Shown here: piece by piece, positions 1 to 8,099 of the stretch
Layout of the letters: every line of letters begins with the position of its first letter
Numbering within the stretch: the stretch's first letter is position 1
Origin: CAVVDY01 sp963815775
Lineage (GTDB): Bacteria; Acidobacteriota; Terriglobia; Terriglobales; Acidobacteriaceae
Reading direction: 5' to 3'
Length of the DNA: 64,000 nucleotides
Assembly (NCBI GenBank): GCA_963815775.1
Contig: CAWFIB010000031.1
Coordinates: 1-64,000, forward strand
Position numbers and translations under genes: made by a program
Notes under the pieces: generated by a model
The model's database searches: none
The model's input: only the letters and a program-made list of their open reading frames with translations
Told to the model about the DNA's origin: nothing

Positions 1-519
1 AAGCCGGAGTGACCCTAAAGAGCGGGCACTCTCTATGGCACGACATCGCGGGGCGGCGCGGGCGGTGTGAATGGCCCCGGCACCGTGTATCAGATCACGC
101 ATGCCGGGTCAGACTGGAGATTTGCTCCTATCTTTCTGTTTCCGAGCGACAGGTCTGGCGGAGTGCTTCCGGAAGCCAGAGTCGTCTTCGGCCCCGACGG
201 CCATCTCTATGGCACGACAACTACTGGTGGCCCAACCAATGGGGGCGTAGTGTTTTACCTTGTCCCCCCATTGTCGACTTGCAAAACCGTCGCCTGCTTT
301 TGGACGGAAAACATGCTCCATAGCTTCTCGGGCAGTCCTGACGGAGTTAGCCCTAGTTGGGGAGATCTCGTGTGGGACCAGCAAGGTAATATCTACGGCA
401 CAACCACCGGAGGAGGACACGATAATTTCGGCACTGTTTATGAGATGACAAAATCCGGGAATACCTGGACAGAGGTACCCATTTACGCCCTCTCAGGACC
501 CGACGGAGAGAACCCCTGA
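1..519 (+). pseudogene. GloVer tandem-repeat protein, 5' fragment (begins before window)
   Basis: Encodes tandem Gly-rich units of the form GNxYGTTxxGG followed by GTVYxM, the signature of the GloVer (choice-of-anchor tandem repeat) proteins common in Acidobacteriota; function unknown, thought to be exported repeat arrays. Units are visible near 28-100 (TLYGTTSRGG), 205-250 (HLYGTTTTGG) and 388-445 (NIYGTTTGGG). The frame breaks twice. Bases 3-26 read AGVTLKSG in frame 3, then the repeat resumes as GTLYGTT in frame 1 (stops at 10 and 16 lie upstream in frame 1). The frame-1 reading ends at TGA 517-519, while homologous text continues in frame 3 from 516. The first break is less certain because only a few codons are visible. 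Confidence 0.75.
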
Positions 520-1085
520 ATGGAGTTAGCTTCGACAACAATGGCAACTTCTATGGCACGGCCTCCGGCGGCGGCGACTATGCCTACGGCACTGTTTTCG
601 AAATGTCCCTATTCATAGGCGAGTGGGTGCCAACCACTCTCTACTCTTTTGCCAACGGTAACGGACCTAACAGCGCAGGTTTGGTGGTGGACGGTAACGG
701 CAATCTTTACGGCGCCACCCGATACGGAGGCAGCGGAGGCGGCGGGACGGTCTTCGAGTTATCCCCTTACAACTGGATGTTCAACCCGCTCTACAGCTTT
801 ACCGGAGATCCGGCCTGTGGCCCATTCGCATCTCTCACCATGGACAGCGCGGGTAATCTTTACGGCACTACGTACTGTCATGGCGCAAACCACTACGGCA
901 GCATTTTCAAGCTAACCAACACCGCCAACGGCTGGGTGTACGCTTCGCTGCACGACTTTACTGGCGGCAGCGACGGCGCCTATCCCAACAGCACTGTGAC
1001 AATCGACGCCGACGGTACGCTCTACGGCACAGCTTCCCAGGGTGGTTCGAACAACTACGGCGTGGTGTGGATGATCAAGCCGTAG
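516..1085 (+). pseudogene. GloVer tandem-repeat protein, 3' fragment
   Basis: Continuation of the preceding gene in another frame: from 516 the text reads LNGVSFDNNGNFYGTASGGG and goes on through further repeat units (GNLYGATRYGG near 700, GNLYGTTYCHG near 855, GTLYGTASQGG near 1017) to TAG at 1083. An ATG at 603 could start a separate 160-residue ORF, but it lies inside a repeat unit and has no clear ribosome binding site, so it is better read as the tail of one gene that lost one base near 516. Each unit is about 45-60 residues and ends in an aromatic-rich strand such as GTVFELS. The C-terminus is WMIKP, with no extra anchor domain visible. Confidence 0.75.
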
Positions 1086-1264
1086 CTGATTTTGCTGCGT
1101 ATCGAGCTCAGAGTGCACGGCAGGCCATCCCTGTGGACAAAGCCTGCCCTACTGCTCTTCTTAAAGGGGGACGCCGACCTGAAGGACGGGGCCCTCACCT
1201 GTCGCTGCGCTGCGGTTCGTGAATGTCAAACGTGGCTGCAAGGATGGTGCACGACGTGGCACGA

Positions 1265-1930
1265 TCACCTTAGTTCGCCGGGTCGAGCTCGACATTTAGC
1301 TTTAAGATGCTCGCCCGAAGCTGGATGAAGCTTCTTGCCGTGTCCAACGCTGCCATCCCACTCACGAAATCCATCAGACGTGATGTGAATGAGGAGGTCC
1401 CGGTCCGGTGGCAGCAGAACCGCCTGCGCCGAAGGGCCGCCCATACTAAACACGAGTGATGGAGTCTGGGTGTCGCGCAGCACTGTAATGTCCAGCGCCG
1501 CAATCGATGCACCTGTAGTTCGGTTTGTCAGCTCGACTCGCAGGAAAGCGGCCTTTGGCGGCATCGTAACTGTGATCCTTGCTTCCCGGTGCTCGGGCGT
1601 TATCTCAACAGTGGGAGGCTGGCATTGAGCGAGATCGCCTGTGCTGTATGTGGAGTATCCGGCATCTTCATCGTCCGCATAGACGGTATACTTTCCCCAC
1701 CAGGGAAGATTAAAGCGAAACTCCCCGCGATCATTGGTTGTCGTGTGAGGAAGTATTGCACCCAGGGCGACACCTAAGGGCACTGCTGTTAACCCGATTT
1801 TGTCGGCCGGCTGTCCATCCTTACCGAAAGCAACGCCATAGATTGAACCGTGAGGGCGTGCCGTATCCTGGTACTGCCCCATAGCAGCTGTAACCAGCAA
1901 CAGACAACCGAACGTCAAGGCCGCCTTCAT
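1265..1930 (-). CDS. secreted protein with carboxypeptidase-regulatory-like domain
   Basis: A 221-residue protein from ATG 1930 (MKAALTFGCLLLV), which opens with a clear signal peptide (charged start, hydrophobic core, likely cleavage after AAMGQ). The frame stays open 42 codons upstream, but nothing there looks like protein. Mature residues about 10-90 resemble a transthyretin-like/CarboxypepD_reg fold: GSIYGVAFGKDG, then TNDRGEFRFNLP and YTVYADDE, the usual two-strand pattern of such domains. The remainder is rich in short beta-like segments and has a conserved-looking GFREWDG stretch near the end. No catalytic motif is seen. Likely a periplasmic or outer-membrane-associated protein of unknown role; monocistronic. 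Confidence 0.6.
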   Translation of the reverse strand: MKAALTFGCLLLVTAAMGQYQDTARPHGSIYGVAFGKDGQPADKIGLTAVPLGVALGAILPHTTTNDRGEFRFNLPWWGKYTVYADDEDAGYSTYSTGDLAQCQPPTVEITPEHREARITVTMPPKAAFLRVELTNRTTGASIAALDITVLRDTQTPSLVFSMGGPSAQAVLLPPDRDLLIHITSDGFREWDGSVGHGKKLHPASGEHLKAKCRARPGELR

Positions 1931-2644
1931 TGTCGGATAGGCTACTACGCGAGCGTCGCTGAGGTTCTGGAAATTAACTGGAATTGCGGATAAGCGGTTA
2001 GGCACGCCAAACAATTTCCCCGGGGCAAACCCCATCGTTCCCACCGCCCCTGTCACTTTTTCTCAACGCCTTCCCCGTCCTGAAAGAACCTGGCTTTCAC
2101 CTTTAGGCGTTGCGCAGCCGGTTCGTGGTGGGGTTGTGCCACGTCGCGAAACAAAAGTGAGCCATAGGACAGAAACCACAGGGAGAGTGTGTTTTGGTCG
2201 GAGATCTGGGAAGGGACGCGCAAGCTGGAACCTGCGCCTGCGGGGAATGGCCGCTTGAGCGGCTGGCGACGTGATTACGTCAGGTTGTAGTTCGTTCTAA
2301 CTACCTGGTAGCTCGAAATTTGCCTATTCGTCTTTTTTGTTTGCCTACCTTTGGTACTTTCCTATCGCAACTTCGATGTGAGGAAGCGCGCTTCCGTGTG
2401 TATTTGTCAATGGGTCCTTTTGCAGGAGGACAGGGGCGTAAGTCTGGGGTTCGCGCCTTAAACCGTATTAGGGTGTATCGCTACTAACCAGGTGGCCAGA
2501 GACTAGTATGCAGCCACAAACACCGACCATTGCACAGGTCTCTACATCGCGAGATTAGAGTAAAAGATGGTAGTAACAGTTGTATGTGACGACGGTCACA
2601 GTGGATTGGTTACTATATCTTGGGCCTGGCTTCGGTGTGAATGG

Positions 2645-2725
2645 CAGATCCCTCGGCGACTAAAGTCGCCTCGGGATGACAAAAGGCAAGGCCTTTTCGG
2701 CACGACTGAAAGTCGTGCCCTGACA
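2645..2725. repeat. composite REP-like palindrome copy
   Basis: Two hairpins in a row: ggcgactaaagtcgcc (2655-2670) followed by tcgggatgac, then ggcacgactgaaagtcgtgcc (2699-2719) followed by ctgac. The same two-hairpin arrangement recurs near 3065, 4180, 12990-13170, 49670-49860 and 56320-56530, always between genes. Confidence 0.8.
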
Positions 2726-2775
2726 CAAAGTACTAGACCGTAGCTTCTCGTCCCAGATACGGTTAGTTGCCGTGT

Positions 2776-2799
2776 GCTAATTGCTAGTTGCTAATTGCT
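2776..2799. repeat. AATTGCT-type short tandem repeat
   Basis: Three imperfect units of gctaattgctagttgct type just beyond the stop codon of the small cysteine-rich gene. The same units, in the other orientation, occupy the leaders of sdhA (58341-58377) and sdhB (56279-56298). Confidence 0.6.
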
Positions 2800-2803
2800 T
2801 CCT

Positions 2804-3043
2804 TCACCCACACTTCCCCGTACCATGGCAGGCCCGCGACGAAGACGAGCAATTGCCCGGCTCGGCCAGCATGCCGTCGGGGCCGATGCAGGTTTGGGTA
2901 TGCAGGCACCAGAAGAGGCCATCGTTGGTCGGAGGAACGGTGGGGTCGTGCGCGACTCCGACGAACTGCTGCTTCCAGCGCAGCGCGGTGCAGAGTCCGT
3001 CGCAAGTGGTATCGAAGCGCTCGTGATCGGGAAGCATCATCAT
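2804..3043 (-). CDS. small seven-cysteine protein at the end of the Mo-hydroxylase locus
   Basis: Encodes 79 residues starting at the first of three ATGs (3043), preceded by a strong ribosome binding site (GGAGG, 6 bases before the ATG). Cysteines fall at residues 14, 18, 46, 52, 65, 72 and 78, with Trp23, Trp45 and a central VAHDPTVPPTNDGLFW segment; the tail is RACHGTGKCG. There is no signal peptide or membrane segment. The pattern suggests metal binding or disulfide bonding, but I cannot name a family. It follows the FAD subunit by 112 bp on the same strand, with a repeat in between, so co-transcription with the molybdenum hydroxylase is plausible. A role in cofactor maturation or electron transfer is only an inference. 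Confidence 0.65.
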   Translation of the reverse strand: MMMLPDHERFDTTCDGLCTALRWKQQFVGVAHDPTVPPTNDGLFWCLHTQTCIGPDGMLAEPGNCSSSSRACHGTGKCG

Positions 3044-3062
3044 GCCGCACCTCCGGTGGGAA

Positions 3063-3150
3063 AAGCAGATCCCACGGGAGCTAAAGCTCCCTCGGGATGA
3101 CAAGGATTTTTAGTGTCCGTAACGGCGCGCCTGAAGGTGCGCCCCTTCCG
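3063..3150. repeat. composite REP-like palindrome copy
   Basis: Hairpin gggagctaaagctccc (3075-3090) followed by tcgggatgacaagg, then ggcgcgcctgaaggtgcgcc (about 3124-3143). It is a diverged member of the two-hairpin family and lies between the FAD subunit gene and the cysteine-rich gene. Confidence 0.7.
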
Positions 3151-3155
3151 CATCG

Positions 3156-4154
3156 TCATGCGGCACCTCCGGCATTCAGCACGGCGCGCTTCACCGCCGC
3201 CTTGGCCAGCGTGATCTTGTACTTGTTCATGCTCAGGGGCTTGGCTTTGGCGACCGCGGCATTGGCTGCGGCCATCGCGGTGTCGGGCGTGATGGTCTTG
3301 CCCACCAGCGCCGCCGCGGCTTCGTCGGAGACCCACGGAATCGGCGCCACGTGCCCCAGCACCACGCGCGCGCTCTTCACCGTGCTGCCATTCATATCGA
3401 GGGTGACGGCGGCCATGGCGAGCGGCCAATCGAAGGCGGCCTTTTGGCGAACTTCGTAATAGCCCGCCTTCAGGCCATGCGGCGCAGGAGGCACGACCAA
3501 CTCAATCACCAGCTCGTCAGGCTTCAGGTCGTGCTCGCGCTCGTTCGCCGACTTGGGGATGAGAAAGAACTTTGCCAGCGGCAACTCGCGCACTCCGCTG
3601 TCGGGAGCCTTCGCCGAGTAGATGCGAATCTTGGCGCCGTAGGCGATCAGCGCTGGCGCAATGGTTGACGGGCTGACGAAGTACGCGCCGCTCTGCGTGC
3701 CGAGAATCGCCGCATAGCGGTTGTCGCCGGCCACGACCATCGACTTGCCGTCTTTGGTCATGGGCATCAGGCCCATGCCGTTGCGGAAGTACCAGCAGCG
3801 CGGCCGCTGGCACATGTTGCCGCCGATGGTGGCCAGGTTGCGTATCTGCGGGCTGGCCGCCTCGTTCAAGGCTTCGAGCAGGATGGGATACGCCGACAAA
3901 TCTTTCGACTCGCTTAGTTCGGCGATGGTGGTGAGCGAGCCGATGCGCACCGCGCCGTCGCGCTGAAAGCTGGTGCCGCGCAGGCCTTCGATGCCCTTCA
4001 CGTTCACCAGCCGCTTGGGGGCGACCACGTCGTCTTTCATCAGCTCCAGCAGATCGGTGCCGCCGGCGAGGATTGCGCCCTGCTCCCACGTGCTGCCGAG
4101 CAAGCCGGTGACCTGTTCCTTGCTGGTGGGGCTGGCGTACTCAAACGGTTGCAT
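3156..4154 (-). CDS. xanthine dehydrogenase family protein, FAD-binding subunit
   Basis: A 332-residue medium (M) subunit of a three-subunit molybdenum hydroxylase, like YagS/PaoB or CoxM. It would bind FAD and pass electrons from the FeS subunit to an acceptor. The N-terminal half has the family's FAD_binding_5 marks: MQPFEYASPTS start, ILAGGTDLLELMK, the ATIGGNMCQRPRCWYF segment and a YFVSPSTIAPALIA stretch. The C-terminal part (about 210-330) is the CO_deh_flav_C domain. The CQRPRCWYF cysteine pair is typical of the PaoB/YagS branch, which binds an additional [4Fe-4S] cluster. ATG 4154 is 168 bp downstream of the Mo subunit, a gap filled by a palindromic repeat; the three genes share orientation and are very likely one operon. 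Confidence 0.9.
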   Translation of the reverse strand: MQPFEYASPTSKEQVTGLLGSTWEQGAILAGGTDLLELMKDDVVAPKRLVNVKGIEGLRGTSFQRDGAVRIGSLTTIAELSESKDLSAYPILLEALNEAASPQIRNLATIGGNMCQRPRCWYFRNGMGLMPMTKDGKSMVVAGDNRYAAILGTQSGAYFVSPSTIAPALIAYGAKIRIYSAKAPDSGVRELPLAKFFLIPKSANEREHDLKPDELVIELVVPPAPHGLKAGYYEVRQKAAFDWPLAMAAVTLDMNGSTVKSARVVLGHVAPIPWVSDEAAAALVGKTITPDTAMAAANAAVAKAKPLSMNKYKITLAKAAVKRAVLNAGGAA

Positions 4155-4178
4155 GTGCGCCTCCTCGGATGAGAAGAG

Positions 4179-4275
4179 CAGATCCCTCGGGGACTAAAGT
4201 CTCCACAGGATTAGAAGAAAATAGGAGCAGTTGCGGCACGACCAAGGTCGTGCCCTGACGCGAATCTTCGCAAAC
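4179..4275. repeat. composite REP-like palindrome copy (intact reference copy)
   Basis: Begins with cagatccctcggggactaaag and ends with the perfect palindrome ggcacgaccaaggtcgtgcc at 4235-4254, followed by ctgacgcgaatcttcgcaaa. This copy matters because the copy near 44040 is the same sequence split at the same caag loop by a 136-bp insertion. Confidence 0.85.
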
Positions 4276-4322
4276 CAAAATTGCATTCGGGTTCATCCGG
4301 GCGAATCCGTGGTTGCGACTCC

Positions 4323-6677
4323 TCATGCCGCGCCTCCTTTCTCCAGGGCAGTAAGAACCCGGTCGGGGGTGAGCGGCAGGAAGGGCACGCGCACGCCAAT
4401 GGCGTTGGCCACGGCATTCGAGATGGCCGCTCCCGGCGAGATCACCGGCGGCTCACCCAGCCCAATCACCCCGCGATCGTCGTAGTCTTTGCCGGTCATC
4501 ATGTGGACGACCAGCTCGCCGATATCGTTCAGTCCGGCGATGCGATAGAACTCCAGATTCGGGTTGAGTACGCGGCCGGTCAGGGGATCGAGAATCTTCT
4601 CCTCATACAGCGCATAGCTGATGCCCATGATGAGCGCGCCTTTGACCTGGCTCTCGGCGGTCTTCAGGTCGATGATGTAGCCGCAGTCCTGCACCGCGAC
4701 CATCTTGTTTACACGCACGATGCCGGTCTCGACATCGACCGAGACGTCGGCCATCTCCACACCGCCGACCCCGCTGTTGGTCAGGTCGGGCGGCTTGGAC
4801 TTGTCGGGATTCTTTCCCCGCACCGTGAGCGGCACCGCGCCGACCTTGGCGCAAGCGTCTTTCCAGCTCAGGCTGCGCGAGGGATCATTCTTGACCCGCA
4901 CCGAGCCGTTCACCGATTCCAACTCCTCGGGCCGCGCCTTCAGCGCGGGCGCAACCTTTTCGAAGAGTTGGTCGCGGGCGTCGACCGCAGCGCGGCGGGA
5001 GGACGAACTGACGCCGCCCACGGTGGTACTTCCTCCGCTGCCGCCCGAAGGCGGGTAGCGGTTGTCGCCGATCAGGACCGCCACCTGCTCCAGCGGAATA
5101 CCCAGTGTGTCCGCGACAACGATTCCGATCACGGTGCGCGTACCGGTGCCCAGGTCCTGGCTGCCCAGCTTGATGTCGACCGAGCCGTCGGGATTGATCG
5201 ACAGATCACAGTCGCTGTTGTGGCCGCGGCCTCCCCAGGTGTGGATTGACAGCCCCAGCCCATGCTTTACCGGCCCGGCCGTCTTGTCGCCGCGAGGATG
5301 CCAGCGCTGCTTCCAGCCCATGAGCTGGTCGGCAATCTCCAACTCCTCGGCGTAGACTTTGGCGCGCGGGCCGAGAATGTCCATGTTCGCGCGCAGCATG
5401 TCCATCGGGTCCATCTTCAGTTTGGCTGCGAGGTCTTCGAACGGCGACATGGTGATGACCGCAGCTTGCGGGTGATTCGGCGCTCGCCATGCACGCGCGC
5501 TGCCCTGGTTGGTCGTAATCGCTGTGTGCTGCTTGTGCTGATTGGGAACCTCGAAGATGTAAGGGATCGGCGGAGTGCCACCGCCGCCCATGCCTCCGGT
5601 GCCCCACGAGTTCGACTGCCAGGCGACCAGCTTGCCGCTCTTGTCGGCGGCGATCTTCACCCGCGCGTAGGCCGACGGACGCATGCCCGCGACTTCGAAC
5701 TCTTCGTCGCGCGCCAGCATCATCTTCACCGGCTTGCCGCCGGCGGACTTCGAAAGCCGGGCGGCGACAATGTCCCAGCGGTCGGCGGCAAACTTGCTGC
5801 CGAATCCGCCTCCGATATTCTGCTGCAGCACGCGAATGTTGCTCGCAGGAACGCTCAGCGGTTCCGCCATCTGCGCAGCGATGCCGGAGAGGTTCTGCGT
5901 GGAGATATGGACGGTAAGATCATTGCCATTCCACTCCGACGCCGAACCGTGCGATTCCAGACAGCAGTGCACGATGCAGGGGACGCCGTAGACGCCCTCG
6001 TGTGTGGCGGCCGCCGAGGCAAACGCCTTGTCGGGATCGCCCTGCTTCTGCGTTGCGGTGCGCTTATACGGAGACTTCACGCTGGACGGCGGCAGAATCT
6101 TCGCATGACGCAGCTCGTCGATCACTTTGGAATCGATGCCCTCGCCCTCCATGGCCTTGAAGTCTTTCTCCTGGGGCGTGAAGCTGATGCCGCGATGCTT
6201 GATGGCGGCAATTACTTCTTCGTCGGGAACCTGGTTCTCCTCCAGCGATTCGAAATCGTCCTGGCTGATCGGTCCCGCCGCCGGAGCGATGTTCTTGGGC
6301 GGCTCGGCGTCGGAGACAAAGTGCGGCAACACCTCGTACTCGATTTTGATGGCGCGAACGGCATCTTCTGCCGTCGGGCCGTCGACTGCGGCGACGCCGA
6401 CGATATCATCTCCAGCCCAGAAGATTTCCGTTCCCGGCTTCTGGATGATCTCGACCGCCTTCACCCCGGGCATGTTCTCGGCTGCGCTGATGTCGACGCT
6501 CTTGATCCGCGCATGCGCATAAGGGCAGCGCGCGATCTTTCCGATCAGCAGCCCGTCAGGGTTGTAGTCGTAGGTGTACTTAGCACGGCCGGAAGATTTG
6601 GCAGGACCGTCGACGCGCGAGATTTCCTTGCCGATCAGAGGTTGGGTTGCGTGATCAGGCCAACTGTATTGGCTCAT
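4323..6677 (-). CDS. xanthine dehydrogenase family protein, molybdopterin-binding subunit
   Basis: The 784-residue catalytic subunit of a molybdenum hydroxylase (aldehyde/isoquinoline/xanthine-type); it binds the molybdopterin cytosine dinucleotide centre and hydroxylates a substrate I cannot predict. It starts with the a/b hammerhead domain (GKEISRVDGPAKSSGRAKYT) and continues with the Mo-binding domains (QNIGGGFGSKF, RAWRAPNHPQ, SGGSTTVGG). Near the C-terminus GVIGLGEPPVISPGAA carries the conserved active-site Glu. ATG 6677 overlaps the FeS subunit stop by 4 bases (ATGA), so translation is coupled. Odd point: residues about 139-207 insert a charged helical segment with GISFTPQEKDFKAM and GIDSKVIDELRHA between the hammerhead and Mo domains, absent from the textbook enzymes. 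Confidence 0.92.
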   Translation of the reverse strand: MSQYSWPDHATQPLIGKEISRVDGPAKSSGRAKYTYDYNPDGLLIGKIARCPYAHARIKSVDISAAENMPGVKAVEIIQKPGTEIFWAGDDIVGVAAVDGPTAEDAVRAIKIEYEVLPHFVSDAEPPKNIAPAAGPISQDDFESLEENQVPDEEVIAAIKHRGISFTPQEKDFKAMEGEGIDSKVIDELRHAKILPPSSVKSPYKRTATQKQGDPDKAFASAAATHEGVYGVPCIVHCCLESHGSASEWNGNDLTVHISTQNLSGIAAQMAEPLSVPASNIRVLQQNIGGGFGSKFAADRWDIVAARLSKSAGGKPVKMMLARDEEFEVAGMRPSAYARVKIAADKSGKLVAWQSNSWGTGGMGGGGTPPIPYIFEVPNQHKQHTAITTNQGSARAWRAPNHPQAAVITMSPFEDLAAKLKMDPMDMLRANMDILGPRAKVYAEELEIADQLMGWKQRWHPRGDKTAGPVKHGLGLSIHTWGGRGHNSDCDLSINPDGSVDIKLGSQDLGTGTRTVIGIVVADTLGIPLEQVAVLIGDNRYPPSGGSGGSTTVGGVSSSSRRAAVDARDQLFEKVAPALKARPEELESVNGSVRVKNDPSRSLSWKDACAKVGAVPLTVRGKNPDKSKPPDLTNSGVGGVEMADVSVDVETGIVRVNKMVAVQDCGYIIDLKTAESQVKGALIMGISYALYEEKILDPLTGRVLNPNLEFYRIAGLNDIGELVVHMMTGKDYDDRGVIGLGEPPVISPGAAISNAVANAIGVRVPFLPLTPDRVLTALEKGGAA

Positions 6678-7297
6678 GACTGTTTGCCTCCTGCGTGCGC
6701 CAGGGTCACCGCGCGGATGCCGTCGTACGTCCCGCAGCGGCAGAAGTTACCGCTGAGGCCGCGGCGAATCTGGTCCTGGGTGGGACTGGGATTGGATTGC
6801 AGGAGATGCGTAGTCGCGACGATAAACCCCGGGGTGCAGAAGCCGCACTGCTGAGCGTCATGCGCGACGAACGCCTGCATGACCGGGGTCAGGCTATCGC
6901 CTTCGGCCAGCGACTCGATGGTGGTGATGCTATGCCCCTGCGCGTCGATGGCCAGCACCGAGCAGGCATACACCAGCTTGTCATCCATGAGCACGGTGCA
7001 GGCCCCGCAGGTGCCGCGGTCGCAGACGCGCTTGGCTCCCGTCAGGTCGAAGTTTTCGCGCAGCGCATCGAGCAAGGTCACGCGCGGCTCCAGCTGTGCG
7101 CTCAGCTTTTTGCCGTTCACCTGCAAGGTGATTGGGACCTTCCCGGGCCCCTGGATGGCGACTTCCTCGGCGACAGCATCCGCTACGCCGGGCCCCAGCA
7201 CCGCCGGAACGGCGACGCTCAGCGCCGAGATTTTCATGAAGTCGCGTCGCGTTACGCCGGAATCGGTCTCCGGCTTGCGTGGACGATCGTCGGACAT
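6674..7297 (-). CDS. Tat-exported (2Fe-2S) subunit of molybdenum hydroxylase
   Basis: A 207-residue small subunit carrying two [2Fe-2S] clusters, the electron relay between the Mo centre and FAD. Residues 16-22 (TRRDFMK) and the hydrophobic stretch after them form a twin-arginine signal, so the complex probably works in the periplasm, as known for E. coli PaoABC. The plant-type cluster ligands are Cys92, 97, 100 and 112 (CDRGTCGAC); the second cluster uses Cys151, 154, 186 and 188 (CGFC, CRC). The start at ATG 7297 is chosen because GGAGGAAGAC directly precedes it; the frame is open 22 codons further upstream without a comparable site. First gene of the three-subunit operon. Confidence 0.92.
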   Translation of the reverse strand: MSDDRPRKPETDSGVTRRDFMKISALSVAVPAVLGPGVADAVAEEVAIQGPGKVPITLQVNGKKLSAQLEPRVTLLDALRENFDLTGAKRVCDRGTCGACTVLMDDKLVYACSVLAIDAQGHSITTIESLAEGDSLTPVMQAFVAHDAQQCGFCTPGFIVATTHLLQSNPSPTQDQIRRGLSGNFCRCGTYDGIRAVTLAHAGGKQS

Positions 7298-7506
7298 GTC
7301 TTCCTCCAGGAATCGCCGGCCACCGGACGCCTGAACTCTATCGCCGGACGGTCGGCGCGACACGCTAGCTCTCTAAGAACGGGAGTATACTCCCGGCGGG
7401 GCATGAAGCAACCGGGATGGGACAGGGAGGACCTGAGAGGGAAAAAGACCCTGCGACGGACTGGGCGCAGATCCGTCGCGGAGAATGCTTGAAGCGAGTT
7501 TGCAGC

Positions 7507-7809
7507 TTACTTCTTGAGGGTGCGGATGTAGGAAACCAGCTCCGAAATCTGAGCCTCGGTGAGTTTGCCCTTGTAAGCAGGCATCTTACCCTTGCCATTG
7601 GTAATGGCTCCGTTCAGGTCGGCATCCGACATGCCCTGCACTTCGGCTCCGCTGAGGGGCTTGGCTCCCATCAACGTCTTGGTGCCGTCGGCACCATGGC
7701 ACATGGCGCATTTTGACTTGTAGAGGTCAGCCGCTTTGTCCTGGGCCAAGACGGGAAGGGCCAGAGCTGCGATCAAAGCCACCAGGGCAATACGTTGTAA
7801 GACTTTCAT
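7507..7809 (-). CDS. small periplasmic c-type cytochrome
   Basis: A 100-residue monohaem class I cytochrome c. Residues 1-22 are a signal peptide ending in ALA/LAQ type cleavage. The haem site is CAMCH (Cys34, Cys37, His38), and Met76 in KGKMPAYKG is the likely sixth ligand. The tail TEAQISELVSYIRTLKK is the usual C-terminal helix. AAGGAG lies 8 bases before ATG 7809. It sits 209 bp upstream of the Tat-exported FeS subunit in the same orientation, which suggests it may accept electrons from that periplasmic dehydrogenase; the pairing is inferred from position only. Confidence 0.92.
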   Translation of the reverse strand: MKVLQRIALVALIAALALPVLAQDKAADLYKSKCAMCHGADGTKTLMGAKPLSGAEVQGMSDADLNGAITNGKGKMPAYKGKLTEAQISELVSYIRTLKK

Positions 7810-8099
7810 TCCATTTGCTCCTTACACCCCCGACAGTGTCACGGGTGCTGATGATATTAGACTTCGTGGGTAAATCTACTACCGCGACTGCATACACGCC
7901 AATAGATTTTGCAGCGGGGAAAAACACCCGGTGAGCGCGTGATATGCCGCAAAGCTGCGGCTCCGGCTCTGCCGGTGCCCTCTGTCTCTAAATATAACCC
8001 GCTTTTTATCAGCAAGTTGTGTTATGGCTGATGGCCTCGGCGATTTGGCATCCACCATGCCTCTATAGCAGCGAGAACGTATCTCCCGAGAGGCACCCC

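Larger units (their letters stand above)
2057..2803. other. 747-bp intergenic region without a recognisable gene
   Basis: No convincing coding frame on either strand. It holds a composite palindromic repeat at 2645-2725 and an AATTGCT-type short tandem repeat at 2776-2799. The middle (2280-2600) is poorer in GC than the surrounding genes. No tRNA-like cloverleaf or intrinsic terminator was recognised. Confidence 0.5.

Noticed and set aside
4281..5249. 322-residue plus-strand open frame
   Set aside because: Antisense shadow of the Mo-binding subunit; no recognisable protein features.
5262..6854. 530-residue plus-strand open frame
   Set aside because: It is antisense to the Mo-binding subunit, which has full family motifs; long antisense frames are expected in GC-rich DNA.
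8019..8099. N-terminal extension of hemA from ATG 8019
   Set aside because: The family N-terminus begins at TTG 8100, which has a ribosome binding site; the 27 extra residues look non-coding.
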